A stretch of DNA of 64,000 bases, taken from contig CAVXSD010000006.1 in NCBI GenBank assembly GCA_963764305.1, forward strand, positions 186,001 through 250,000. The letters run 5' to 3'. Both the position numbers and the translations under genes were made by a program. Shown here one piece after another: positions 27,948 to 39,592 of the stretch. The notes below the pieces were generated by a model, which searched no databases, had not been told where the DNA came from, and saw only the letters and a list, made by a program, of their open reading frames with translations. Source of the DNA: Bog-473 sp963764305. GTDB taxonomy: Bacteria > Actinomycetota > Acidimicrobiia > Acidimicrobiales > RAAP-2. How positions within the stretch are numbered: position 1 is the stretch's first letter; the number at the start of each line of letters is the position of its first letter.

Positions 27948-28278
27948 GCGATGCGGCGCTCCCACTTCGGGGCGGCGATTCGGCGGATCACCCCCATGTC
28001 AGGTAACCCTCAGGTGAACGCAGCATAAAGATCCGTCAAATCGGTTGTGCGGGGCCGGGCGCCGGGTAAAGGCTGGGAGCGGAGCCAGATCGACGAGGAG
28101 CCCCGAATCGACGAGGAGCGCAGGCATCCGCCTCCGAGGGTTCGAGGGGGAGACGGGCCAGCGGATCGATGATCTGTCGGCTCCCGGTCGAGTCCACCTG
28201 AAGCCCTCACAACCCTGAAGCCCTCACAACCCTGAAGCCCTCACAACCCTGAAGCCCTCACAACGTGGAGAAGTGCAT
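27948..28278. other. Intergenic region between argH and the acyltransferase
   Basis: No gene is evident. The region holds a direct repeat of ATCGACGAGGAGC (about 28090-28120), then a tandem array of four 17-bp units described separately. A possible -10-like TAAAGAT lies near 28026. No clear terminator was found. Confidence 0.4.
28197..28264 (+). repeat. Four perfect tandem copies of a 17-bp unit
   Basis: The unit CCTGAAGCCCTCACAAC repeats four times head to tail with no mismatch (68 bp) and ends 14 nt before the acyltransferase ATG at 28279. The period is not a multiple of 3 and it is non-coding. It lies in the 5' untranslated region or promoter, so copy-number change by slippage could alter expression. 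Confidence 0.9.
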
Positions 28279-29780
28279 ATGCAGCGAATGACCGGCATCG
28301 ACCCGATGTTCATCTACTCCGACACGCCGGAGACGCCGATGGAGATCGCCTACGCCTGCGTCTTCGATCCCGCGGCCCTCGACGGGGGCTACAGCTTCGA
28401 ACGGGTGAGGAGCGTCCTCGAGACGCGGATTCCGACTCTTCAGCCGTTCCGGCGCCGGCTCATGCCTGTCCCCCTCGGATTGGACCACCCGCGCTGGGTG
28501 GACGATCCCGAGTTCGACCTGGCCAATCACCTGCACCGGGTCGCGCTGCCGCGCCCGGGGGCGACGCCGAGTTCCGGGCCACGGTCGCCGAGGTGATGGG
28601 TCGCCCGCTCACGCCCGAGCAGCCTCCGTGGGAGATGCACGTCATCGAGGGCATGGCCGACGGGATGGTCGGGCTGATCGCCAAGGTGCACCACGCCGTC
28701 ATCGACGGTGTGGCCGGCGCGGAGATGTTGGCCAAGCTGCTCGACCTGACTCCCGAGGGCAGTGCCGTGACCGAGCCGCATCCGCCCTGGGTCCCGCCGC
28801 GCCTGCCGTCGCCGACGCGGTTGATGACCGACGCCCTCCCCAGCTTCATCCGGACCCCGATCCGCGGACTGCGTGCGGCGCACGAAATCGGCCGCACCGC
28901 GGTGCGGCTGGCCCGCTGCGCGGCGGACGAGCGACTCGGTCCGGTGTCGATCCCGCTGGGGGCACCGGACACGTTCGAGTCGCCGGTGGGCGCCAGACGA
29001 GCCGTCTCGTTTGCCGAGTTGGACATGGCGGAGGTCCGGGAGCTCACGACGCGGTTCGGTTCGACGATCAACGACATCGTGCTCGCCATCTGCTCGGGCG
29101 CTCTGCGCACGCATCTGGCCGCGCACGATCAGGATGTCGAGAGCCCGTTGGTCGCCGTCGTGCCGGTGTCGGTGCGAGCCGATCAGGACGCGGCCGTGCT
29201 CGGCAATCACCTCTCCGCCATGTTCGTGCCGCTCTCGAACGACCGGAAGACGCCGCTCGAGCGCCTGCGGACCGTGACCGCGGCCAGTGCCTCGTGCAAG
29301 GGGCAGGAGCGTGCCGTCGGCTACGGCCCGATGGCCACTCTGCTGACCGAGGCGGTGCCCCCGGCCCTGGCCAAGCCGATGATCCAGCTCGGTGTGCGCT
29401 CGGGCGTGCTCCGCAAGCTGCGCCCGGGCAACCTGATGGTCTCCAACGTGCCCGGGCCAGACTTCCCGCTCTACTTCGCGGGCATGGAGCTGCGGGCCGT
29501 CCACCCGCTCGGGCCGGTGATCGACGGGGTCGCGCTCAACGTCACGGTGCAGAGCTACCGCGACTCGCTCTTCGTGGGCATCAACGCGTGTGCCGCGGCC
29601 GTGCCCGACCTGCCGGATCTGACGCGGGCCATGGTGGACGAGCTGTCGCTGCTGAGCCGAATGGCCACCGGCGCGGGGGAGCCGCGTCACAGCGCCCGCT
29701 CCCGCCGCGTCGCAGGCAGCCGCGGTCCGGCCTCCGCGCCGGGGACCCTCCGTCGGCTGGGGACGCCCACGACGATCTGA
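28279..29780 (+). CDS. WS/DGAT-type acyltransferase (wax ester / triacylglycerol synthase), one frameshift
   Basis: The corrected product is about 500 residues. It begins M-Q-R-M-T-G-I-D-P-M-F-I-Y as family members do and carries the catalytic HHxxxDG motif (H138-H-A-V-I-D-G144) in KVHHAVIDGVAG. Later landmarks are INDIVLAICSGALRTHL, PVSVRADQD, GNHLSAMFVPLS and SNVPGPDFPLYFAGM. WS/DGAT enzymes join acyl-CoA to diacylglycerol or fatty alcohol at the membrane to make storage lipid. A single base is missing near 28560 in a run of five G's. Adding it joins the two frames. The C-terminal tail is Arg/Pro-rich. The start is preceded by GGAGAAG and by the 17-bp repeats. Confidence 0.88.
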
Positions 29781-29842
29781 GCGAAGTGCCGTGCCACCTG
29801 CATGGGTGGCACGGCGGCAGCATCGTGGGCCAGGGTGGCCCG

Positions 29843-30436
29843 GTGCAACGGTCGGACCTGGAGGGCAATCCGGTCGCGCTCGCCCCGTGGCTGCTGAACA
29901 AGGTGCTGATGCGCGGTGAGCGGGCCGGGCGCATCGTGGAGGTGGAGGCCTACCACGGCCCCAACGACGCCGCCTCGCACGCCTACCGGGGCCTGACACC
30001 GCGGACGGCCGTCATGTTCGGCCCGCCCGGGCACCTCTACGTGTACTTCACCTACGGCATGCACTGGTGCGCCAACATCGTGTGCGGGCCCGAGGGAGAG
30101 GCCGCCGCGGTACTGCTGCGCGCCCTCGAACCGACTGCGGGCGTGGCGCAGATGTGGCAGGCCCGGCCGGCCGCCCGGCAGCGGCGCGACCTCTGCAACG
30201 GCCCGGCCAAGCTCTGCCAGGCCCTCGGCATCACGGGTGAGGAGAACGGGGCGGACCTGCTGGCGGGCCCGCTGCGTGCGGGTTCGACCGCCGCCCCGGT
30301 CGCCGTGCGGCTGCTGGACGACGGGACACCGCCTCCCCGGCGTCCGGGCCGCGGGACCCGGATCGGCATCAGGGAGGCGACGGACAAGCGTTGGCGCTTC
30401 TGGGTGCCGGGCAGTGCCTCGGTCTCCCGGCCCTGA
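29843..30436 (+). CDS. 3-methyladenine DNA glycosylase (AAG/MPG family)
   Basis: The 197-residue protein matches the alkyladenine glycosylase fold: APWLLNKVLMRG, RIVEVEAYHGPNDAASHAYRGLTPRTAVMFGPPGHLYVYFTYG (split over the catalytic Glu and Tyr) and CNGPAKLCQALGI. It excises alkylated or deaminated purines in base excision repair. GTG at 29843 was chosen because CAGGGT lies 6 nt upstream, the same layout as the leaderless starts elsewhere in the window. GTG 29825 is an in-frame alternative. Confidence 0.9.
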   Translation: MQRSDLEGNPVALAPWLLNKVLMRGERAGRIVEVEAYHGPNDAASHAYRGLTPRTAVMFGPPGHLYVYFTYGMHWCANIVCGPEGEAAAVLLRALEPTAGVAQMWQARPAARQRRDLCNGPAKLCQALGITGEENGADLLAGPLRAGSTAAPVAVRLLDDGTPPPRRPGRGTRIGIREATDKRWRFWVPGSASVSRP

Positions 30437-30845
30437 GGAGTCGACTCGAGTTCCCTGAGCAGGCGGAACGGGCACCGAGGCGGTGTCATCGCCCTGTCAC
30501 GACGGTGCAACAACGGGGGTCCATGATGCACTCACCGCATCGTGGTGACATGCGGTGGATCGAGGGCATCAGCAGGCAGTGCACGCTCCCCAGAGAGGGG
30601 CCTGGTTGGCGACAAGGAGGGGAGCGGAAAGCCCGTTGAGCTTCGAGCACCGGTGGCATGCGGGGGGCCTGGGGGCTCCCCGCATGCCACCATCTGGTGT
30701 GGAAACGACCTGCGGCGGAGGGGCGGAGGGGCGGCCGGGCCGTTCGAGGTGGTATCCGCCGAGCGCCGCGAATGTCCCGCTACGATCTGTGATCGAGGTC
30801 GGCCCCGGGGTCACCACCCGGAGGGTTCCGGCTACCCACGACGCG
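30437..30845. other. Non-coding region upstream of the rRNA promoter
   Basis: No convincing gene was seen. It contains a perfect 14-bp inverted repeat at 30652-30691 (GGTGGCATGCGGGG with CCCCGCATGCCACC), likely a transcription terminator or insulator protecting the rRNA promoter. A TACGAT hexamer near 30780 may be a weaker upstream rRNA promoter element. Confidence 0.4.
30652..30691 (+). terminator. Strong hairpin before the rRNA operon
   Basis: Perfect 14-bp arms GGTGGCATGCGGGG and CCCCGCATGCCACC surround a 12-nt loop. There is no T-tract, so it may act as a roadblock-type actinobacterial terminator. It separates the glycosylase gene from the rRNA promoter. Confidence 0.5.
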
Positions 30846-30874
30846 TTGACGCTCTGTTGCGTGTCTGCTAGGGT
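30846..30874 (+). promoter_or_regulatory. rRNA operon promoter
   Basis: A -35 TTGACG (30846-30851), 17-nt spacer and -10 TAGGGT (30869-30874) resemble actinobacterial rrn promoters. Initiation near 30881 gives a leader of about 340 nt before 16S. It is the best promoter match in the region. Confidence 0.75.
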
Positions 30875-31001
30875 GACACTCCCGTCGGAACGGCCCCCCA
30901 AGGCCCTCCGGCAGCCGAAGGAGACTCTCCGGCGAAGCAATTCGTCCGGAACAGTCCTTTGGCACACCCGGCACCAACACCGGCTGGACTGGTGTGTGCC
31001 C

Positions 31002-31031
31002 GGTCGCTCCTTGAAAACGGAATAGTGAGAG
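31002..31031 (+). other. 5' arm of the 16S pre-rRNA processing stem
   Basis: This 30-nt segment (GGTCGCTCC then TTGAAAACGGAATAGTGAGAG) is complementary at 28 of 30 positions to 32925-32954 in the spacer after 16S. The two would form the long RNase III-type stem that brackets 16S. Between here and 16S lie about 190 nt of leader with no gene. Confidence 0.8.
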
Positions 31032-31219
31032 CCAAAAGCCAGTGCGGGCAATTCATCCGGACTCAAACGGATGGGTTGTACGTCAATTAAGCATTACGCA
31101 GGCCTCGGAGCCCTCTGGGTGAAAAGGCCTGTGGTTACTAATAGTTCGAGTCAAACTATGGTGACTCTCTGATTTTCGGGAGGTCCTGCCCTTTTTAGGG
31201 GCCGGGCTGAACGTAAGTC

Positions 31220-33236
<2,017 letters not shown>

Positions 33237-33760
33237 CTCCAAGCTACAAAGAGCCAACGGTGAATGCCTTGGCGCCTAAAGCCGAAGAAGGACGTGGGCG
33301 ACTGCGAAAAGCCACGGGAAGCTGTCTACCTAGCGTCGATCCGTGGATATCCGAATGGGGCAACCCAACACCTGTCATGAGGTGTTACACCCGCCTGAAT
33401 GTATAGGGCGGGGCGAGGGAACCGGGTGAATTGAAACATCTAAGTAACCCGAGGAGAGGAAAACAACAGTGACTCCCTGAGTAGCGGCGAGCGAAACGGG
33501 AAGAGCCTAAACCGTGCCGGTGGTAAAGCCTGGTGGCGTTGCCGGTATGGGGTTGTGGGATTCGAGAGACGGGGCACCAGACCTGTCACGGAGTTACAAA
33601 TCCAGTGTCTAGTGGAATCAGTCAGGAAAGCTGAACCAAAGAGGGTAATGGTCCCGTACACGAAACGCATTGGACTCCGCTTGAACACCCGAGTAGCGCC
33701 GGATCCGGGAAAGCCGGCGTGAATCTGCGAGGACCATCTCGTAAGGCTAAGTACTCTTAG

Positions 33761-33808
<48 letters not shown>

Positions 33809-33994
33809 GGGAGGGGAGTGAAATAGTACCTGAAACCGTTGGCTTACAAACAGTCAAAGCGTCGTTGCTCCACCGTCGCCATAATCCCTTCGGGTGAGAT
33901 TGGTGACACATGGTGGATGTCAGCCGTGATGGCGTGCCTTTTGAAGAATGAGCCAGCGAGTTACGGTGTGTGGCGAGGTTAACCAGCGATGGGT

Positions 33995-34031
<37 letters not shown>

Positions 34032-34457
34032 CGCATGCTGTAGACCCGAAGCCGAGTGAGCTTGCCATGGGCAGGCTGAAGCGAAGGTAAGACTTCGTGG
34101 AGGGCCGAACCCACCTAGGTTGAAAACTGGGGGGATGACCTGTGGCAAGGGGTGAAAGGCCAATCAAACTCGGTGATAGCTGGTTCTCCCCGAAATGCAT
34201 TTAGGTGCAGCGTCGGGTGTTCAGCATCGGAGGTAGAGCACTGGATGGGCTAGGGGGCCTACAAGCTTACTGACCCCAACTAAACTCCGAATGCCGATGC
34301 TCTAGAACCCGGCAGTGAGACCACGAGGGATGAGCTTCGTTGGTCGAAAGGGAAACAGCCCAGACCGCCGGCTAAGGCCCCAAATTCTTGACTAAGTGGA
34401 AAACGATGTGGGAACGCAAAGACAGCCAGGAGGTTGGCTCAGAAGCAGCCATCCTTA

Positions 34458-34488
<31 letters not shown>

Positions 34489-35330
34489 GTCCTGCGCGGA
34501 TAATGTAACGGGGCTCAAGTCAAGAGCCGAAGCCGCGGATTTCCGTCTTTGGACGGGAGTGGTAGGGGAGCGTCGATCTCGCAGAGAAGCGGTGGTGTGA
34601 ACCGTCGTGGAGCGTGGTCGAGTGCGAATGCTGGTATGAGTAGCGAGAGAGGAGTGAGAAACTCCTCCGCCGTAAGCCCAAGGGTTCCTGGGGAAGGCTA
34701 ATCCTCCCAGGGTAAGTCGGGAGCTAAGGCGAGGCCGAGAGGCGTAGTCGATGCACAACTGGTTGATATTCCAGTACTACCGTGTCCGCGCCCATTCCAA
34801 GCCAGGGGTACTAAGGGGATGACCTTCGGGTCGAGCCGACAAACTCTGGGGCGGATAGCAAAGGAGCGACGCAGGAAGATAGGTGAGCCCAGGCGTTGGT
34901 TGTCCTGGGGTAAGCGTGTAGGGAGGGATCTAGGTAAATCCGGATCCTGTAAATCCTGAGACGCGATGCCGAGCCGTTCCAGGCGAAGTCACTGATTCTA
35001 TGCTGCCTAGAAAAACTTCTAGCGAGCTGACACGGTACCCGTACCCCAAACCAACACAGGTGGGCGGGTAGAGAATACCAAGGCGATCGGGAGAACTGTG
35101 GTTAAGGAACTCGGCAAAATTCCTCCGTAACTTCGGGAGAAGGAGGGCCCCGATAGGGTGATGGACCTCGCGTCCTGATGCCTGAGGGGGCCGCAGAGAA
35201 TTGGGGAAAGCGACTGTTTACTAAAAACACAGGAGCGTGCGAAGTCGTAAGACGATGTATACGCTCTGACGCCTGCCCGGTGCCGGAAGGTTACGGGGAA
35301 GGGTTAGTCTTCGGACGAAGCTCTGAACCT

Positions 35331-35365
<35 letters not shown>

Positions 35366-35686
35366 TAGTTGATACCTGGCTGTTGCAAAACCCCGCTATA
35401 TGCTGGAACATCCGAGTATCCGGCGGTACTCATCCGCGTCAGACACCCTTTTGATTGGGGGCAACGTGGAAAGTGAAAATCCGTCCGGTGCGGACAATCA
35501 GCAGGAAACTGCTTCGGCAGGATCCTCAGAGACTGCACGCAGGGCACCTCTCACCGGTGAAAGCCGGCAGGGGTGAAGATACAGTCCGACCCTCATGGCG
35601 ACATGAGGAGCCAGGCAGAAATGACTTGGCCGCTCAAAGGTAAATGGCGACAAAGTCAGCGCCATCTTTGAGTAGTAACAAATGTG
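35366..35686 (+). other. Group I intron at 23S position 1923, no ORF
   Basis: The 5' exon ends in U (AACGGT at 35360-35365). The intron contains GGCTGTTG (35378-35385), which pairs with the exon end TAACGGT and leaves a U-G wobble at the splice site, as in a P1 helix. The intron ends in G (35686) before CCTAAGG. The core shows Q-like AATCAGCAGGAAA and P7 strands GACTG (35531-35535) and CAGTC (35582-35586). It has no reading frame of note. Its core is clearly related to the second intron. The insertion site is the one cut by I-CeuI in other organisms, so this copy interrupts that site. Confidence 0.85.
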
Positions 35687-35741
<55 letters not shown>

Positions 35742-35999
35742 CGACTTTCCTACTGTCTCAACCACAGACCCGGCGAAATTGAAGTACGAGTAAAGATGCT
35801 CGTTAGCTGCATCAGGACGGAAAGACCCCGTGGACCTTTACTACAGCTTGATGTTGAGTTTTGGTACTATTTGTGTAGGATAGGTGGGAGACTTTGAAGC
35901 ATTGGCGCCAGCCAGTGTGGAGTCAACCTTGAAATACCACCCTTTTAGTGCCGGGACTCTAACCTCGGTCCGTGATCCGGATCAGGAACAGCGTCAGGT

Positions 36000-36031
<32 letters not shown>

Positions 36032-36250
36032 ATGTAACGGAGGCGCCCAAAGGTTCCCTCAGGCTGGTTGGCAATCAGCTGTCGAGTGCAATGGCAAAAG
36101 GGAGCTTGACTGCGAGACCTACAAGTCGAGCAGGTGCGAAAGCAGGGCATAGTGATCCAGCGGTTGCTTATGGAAGCGCCGTTGCTCAACGGATAAAAGG
36201 TACCCCGGGGATAACAGGCTCATCTTCCCCAAGAGTCCATATCGACGGGA

Positions 36251-36296
<46 letters not shown>

Positions 36297-36297
36297 C

Positions 36298-36333
<36 letters not shown>

Positions 36334-36367
36334 TACGCGAGCTGGGTTTAGAACGTCGTGAGACAGT

Positions 36368-37110
36368 GGACATACGCGCTGTCTATAAACTTGGCTATTT
36401 GCTGGAAACACCGTATGAATCCTGCGCTACTCGCTCTCTTGAGGTCGTGAGACATCCGCTTCGTACGATGCGGTCATGGACAGAGAGGGCAGTGATAATG
36501 CGACAGGTGCGGTCAATCAGCAGGAAAGACTGGAGTCGTACATAGCCGGTTTTGTAGACGGAGAAGGATGCTTTCACGTGGCGATCCAACGGAACGCCTG
36601 TACGAGATGCGGATGGCAACTTGTACCGGAGTTTCGGATTAGCCAGGATGTATCTCGAGTCAAGGTCTTGGACCTGGCCCGGGAGCTCCTGGGTTGCGGA
36701 TCACTCCGTGAAAACCATCGACGCTCGAACGATCACACGTTTGTGATGGTCGTGCGTCGGCGCCAGGATCTACTCGAAAGAGTGATTCCCTTCTTCGAAC
36801 GAAATCCGTTACTGAGCTGCAAGCAGGAAGAGTTCGTCACCTTCGCTGACATCGTGAGAGCGATGGCGGCAGGCGAGCATCTTGTGACTGAAGGCTTCGA
36901 ACGGCTTGCCGCTCGAGCACTTCAGATGAACGGTGGTGGTCGGTACCGACGACTTCACCGAGGCTCAGAATCCAGAATCCTCAGAGACCATATGCCAAGC
37001 GCCCACGCAGATCTGCGAGGGTGAAGATATGGTCCGATCTGCATGGCGACATGCAGAGCCAGGCAGAAATGTCCTGGCCCCCGACCGGTTGGTCGGTGGT
37101 AACAAGAATG
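36368..37110 (+). other. Group I intron at 23S position 2604 carrying a homing endonuclease gene
   Basis: The 5' exon ends GAGACAGT (U at 36367). The internal guide GCTGTCT (36378-36384) pairs with AGACAGT, giving the U-G pair at the splice site. The intron ends in G (37110) before TCGGTCCC. P7 strands are GACCAT (36986-36991) and ATGGTC (37029-37034). Compared with GACTG/CAGTC in the first intron, both strands change together, which is covariation support for P7. The endonuclease gene starts before the Q-like segment and its 3' end runs through the R strand, so it fills the loop between these core elements. Confidence 0.88.
36476..37024 (+). CDS. LAGLIDADG homing endonuclease (intron-encoded)
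   Basis: The 182-residue protein has a single LAGLIDADG motif, Y-I-A-G-F-V-D-G-E-G (residues 22-31), so it should act as a homodimer. It shows the usual following elements FRISQ, LGCGSLREN, ERNPLLSCKQEEFVTFADIV and EHLVTEGFERLAARALQMN. Such enzymes cut an intronless 23S allele near the insertion site and spread the intron; some also help splicing as maturases. The first about 15 residues and last about 25 overlap intron core sequence, so the functional protein may start later than ATG 36476. The catalytic acidic residue (D28 and/or E30) is kept and no frame damage is seen. Base composition is lower in GC than the flanking chromosome, consistent with transfer. Confidence 0.9.
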   Translation: MDREGSDNATGAVNQQERLESYIAGFVDGEGCFHVAIQRNACTRCGWQLVPEFRISQDVSRVKVLDLARELLGCGSLRENHRRSNDHTFVMVVRRRQDLLERVIPFFERNPLLSCKQEEFVTFADIVRAMAAGEHLVTEGFERLAARALQMNGGGRYRRLHRGSESRILRDHMPSAHADLRG

Positions 37111-37513
37111 TCGGTCCCTATCCGATGCAGCCGTAGGAGATTTGAGAAAGGCTGTCCCTAGTACGAGAGGACCGGGACGGACGTAGCTCTCGTGTGCCAG
37201 TTGTCCTGCCAAGGGCACGGCTGGTTTGCGACCTACGGGTGGGATAAGCGCTGAAAGCATCTAAGTGCGAAGCCCGTTTCGAGATGAAATCTCCCACAGG
37301 GTTAACCTGGTAAGGCCCGTGGCTAGACGACCACGTTGATAGGCCGGAGGTGTAAGTGCAGCAATGCATTCAGCCGACCGGTACTAATCGGCCGAGGGCT
37401 TGGAGACCTACTCGTGCTCGTGCTCGCTTTGGAACGCTCAGGGGCTGCGGAAACGCAGCCTCAGGCGTGGCCCTGCCCGTAATACGGGTGGCTGAGCCCC
37501 GCCGAGTGCAAGA

Positions 37514-37632
37514 TTTCCGGTGGCCATGGCGGCGGGGAAACACCCGTTCCCATTCCGAACACGGCAGTTAAGCCCGCCCGCGCCGATGGTACTTGGGGGG
37601 AGGCCCCCTGGGAGAGTAGGTCGCCGCCGGGA
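37514..37632 (+). rRNA. rrf: 5S ribosomal RNA
   Basis: About 119 nt with the canonical CCCGTTCCCATTCCGAACAC and AGTTAAGCCCGCC segments and complementary ends (TCCGGTGG with CCGCCGGGA). It lies about 105 nt after 23S. Ends are estimated to within a few bases. Confidence 0.93.
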
Positions 37633-37975
37633 TTTCTCATGAGACCCCCTCAGAGCTTCGGCTCGAGGGGGTCTCGTACGTTCCGGGCACCCCGTCACCG
37701 CAGAGCCGGGATCCGCTGCGATACTGCCGCCCATGCGGCCCTCGGCGGCTTCCCGGGCAGTTGAGCCCACCAGACGCCCATGAGCAGGCTCCTCCGGCTC
37801 CGCATGCTTGTGCCGATAGGCCCCCGGGACATCGAGGAGGAACATCGGGCGTCCTCCCGCTCCGAGCTCCTCTTCGACCTCCTGCTTCGCGGTCGCCGTC
37901 TCCCGGGTGCGGCCGGAGCCCGGCCCCGACCGATCGCGCCGAGGTCACGCTGACGTGGACACCTAGAATCACCTG
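37633..37975. other. Spacer between rRNA operon and TPR gene
   Basis: Apart from the terminator and the -10 TAGAAT (37964-37969) of the next gene, this 343-bp stretch holds nothing I can support. Reading frames in it lack family resemblance and conflict with each other. Confidence 0.4.
37641..37675 (+). terminator. rRNA operon terminator
   Basis: Perfect 11-bp arms GAGACCCCCTC (37641-37651) and GAGGGGGTCTC (37665-37675) surround a 13-nt loop, 8 nt after 5S. The stem is strong, and only a weak T run follows. Confidence 0.8.
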
Positions 37976-39586
37976 GTGCCTCAGAATTCCTCCCGGCCGA
38001 ATCGTCGCGCCCCCTCGGCGCGATCGGGCGGCCCGGCGCGTCCGGCGCGTCCGGCACGGGCCGGCGGCACCGGGAGCGGGAGCGGGCGCAGTGGCGGCGG
38101 GGCCAAGCCGTCCGCGCGCGGCGGTTCCGGCGGGGGAGCCAAGCGCGGCGGCCAGTCCTCGGGCGCCGGTGGGGCCACGAGGCGGGCCCCGAAGAGCGGG
38201 GGGACCCGGGGTTCGGCGCCCGGCCAGGGCGGCAGTGGGAGTCGGAGGGGGAGTACGAGTGGACGTACGGCCACCGGACGCAGCGGGGGAGCGGCCTCGC
38301 CCCGGTCGCCCTGGAGCCGCGCCGGCGCTGGCGCCGGTCAGGCGGGGCGGGCACGGCCGGCGGGCGCGCGTGCTGAGGGCCCGCGCACCACATCGCCGAG
38401 GTCGAGCACCTCGAGGTCGGGGCCGCCACGCGCGGGGGCATCCCGCCGCCCGGGCGACGAACGGAGCCGGGACGACCGACCACGGTCGGCTCGTGCGGCG
38501 CGTGACTACGGGGGCGCCGGGAGGCCCGGCACCGGGCGGGCGCCGGGCGAGGACCGGCCGTCACTGCCGCGCCAGGCCGCGTCGTGGGGCAACGTGGCCC
38601 GCCGCGGGGCCCGCGCCGTGGGCCGGCAGGACGAGGACGACCGCCCCGCCGGCGCGTCCGACGATCGGGAGCGTCGGCGTGGCGCGCCGCGGCCCTACGC
38701 CGGGGCGACGTGGACCCGAGACGACGGGGCGCCCGAATGGGAGGACGCCGACACGGCTATGTCGCGGGGACGGAGCCGTCGCCGGGCGGGCCGGGGCGCG
38801 CCACCGGCTGCCGGCGCCACCGGGAGCGCCACCGAGGCGATCGCCACCCTGTCACCGCGCAACACCCTTCCCCCGGAGATCGCCACTGAGATCCGGCGCG
38901 GCGCCGACATCGCCACCGCCCGGCACAAGGAGCATCTGGTCGACCGGGCAGAGTCGGCCTATGGCGCCTACGAGCGGGGGCGCTTCCAAGATGCGATGCG
39001 GGCCATCAAGCCGGTGGCCGACGAGGTCCCCGGAGTGGCCGCCGTGCGGGAGCTGGCCGGGCTGGCCGCCTACCGGTGCGGCCGGTGGCGCTCGGCGGCG
39101 GGCCACCTCGAAGCGTTCGGGCGGTTGAGCGACTCGTCCGAGCACCTCCCGGTGCTGATGGACTGCCAGCGCGCGTTGCACAAGCCCAAGAAGGTGGCCG
39201 CGCTGTGGGCCGAGCTGCGGCAGAGCTCGCCCGACCCGGACGTGCTGGCCGAGGGGCGGATCGTCGCCTCGGCGTCGCTGGCCGACGCGGGCGACCTCAA
39301 CGGGGCCATTGCGATGCTCTCGACGGCCGGCGCGTCCAAGGCCCTGCGCAACCCGTCGGAGCGCCACGTCCGTCAGTGGTACGTGCTGGCCGACCTGTAC
39401 GAGCGGGCGGGCGACGTCCCCAAGGCGCGCGAGTACTTCGAGCGCGTGTTCCGGTCGGACCCCGAGGCCTACGACGTCGCCGAGCGCCTTCGCAGCCTGG
39501 GCGCGGAGCGCCGGCCCCGGCCCCGGCCCCGGCGGACCAAGACGTCGGCCTCCACGAAGACGGCCCCGCCCAGCCCCGAGGGTTGA
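37976..39586 (+). CDS. TPR-repeat protein with long disordered basic N-terminus
   Basis: The 536-residue protein has two parts. Residues 1 to about 290 are low complexity, dominated by Arg, Gly, Ser, Ala and Pro with scattered acidic residues, and are predicted to be disordered. From about residue 300 (PPEIATEIRRGADIATARHK) there is a helical tetratricopeptide-like region (AESAYGAYERGRFQDAMRAIKP, ELAGLAAYRCGRWRSAAGHLEAF, WYVLADLYERAGDVPKAREYFERV) and a basic Lys/Arg/Pro tail. TPRs mediate protein contacts, while the basic part could bind nucleic acid. A similar TPR gene lies near tyrS in mycobacteria. GTG at 37976 has TAGAAT exactly 6 nt upstream, so the transcript is probably leaderless. Confidence 0.75.
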   Translation: MPQNSSRPNRRAPSARSGGPARPARPARAGGTGSGSGRSGGGAKPSARGGSGGGAKRGGQSSGAGGATRRAPKSGGTRGSAPGQGGSGSRRGSTSGRTATGRSGGAASPRSPWSRAGAGAGQAGRARPAGARAEGPRTTSPRSSTSRSGPPRAGASRRPGDERSRDDRPRSARAARDYGGAGRPGTGRAPGEDRPSLPRQAASWGNVARRGARAVGRQDEDDRPAGASDDRERRRGAPRPYAGATWTRDDGAPEWEDADTAMSRGRSRRRAGRGAPPAAGATGSATEAIATLSPRNTLPPEIATEIRRGADIATARHKEHLVDRAESAYGAYERGRFQDAMRAIKPVADEVPGVAAVRELAGLAAYRCGRWRSAAGHLEAFGRLSDSSEHLPVLMDCQRALHKPKKVAALWAELRQSSPDPDVLAEGRIVASASLADAGDLNGAIAMLSTAGASKALRNPSERHVRQWYVLADLYERAGDVPKAREYFERVFRSDPEAYDVAERLRSLGAERRPRPRPRRTKTSASTKTAPPSPEG

Positions 39587-39592
39587 GCGGCC

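Noticed and set aside
28197..28264. Possible CRISPR array.
   Set aside because: The 17-bp units are contiguous with no spacers, and no cas gene is nearby.
31077..31190. tRNA-like T-arm (GTTCGAGTC) in the 16S leader.
   Set aside because: No matching acceptor stem or anticodon arm could be built, so it is probably leader structure.
36368..37110. Intervening sequence excised by RNase III without religation (as in some 23S genes).
   Set aside because: The exon-guide pairing, terminal G, covarying P7 and endonuclease support a group I intron. RNA data are still needed to exclude this fully.
37438..37972. Minus-strand frames after the 5S gene (135 and 111 codons).
   Set aside because: They overlap the 5S gene or terminator and conflict with each other, with no recognisable product.
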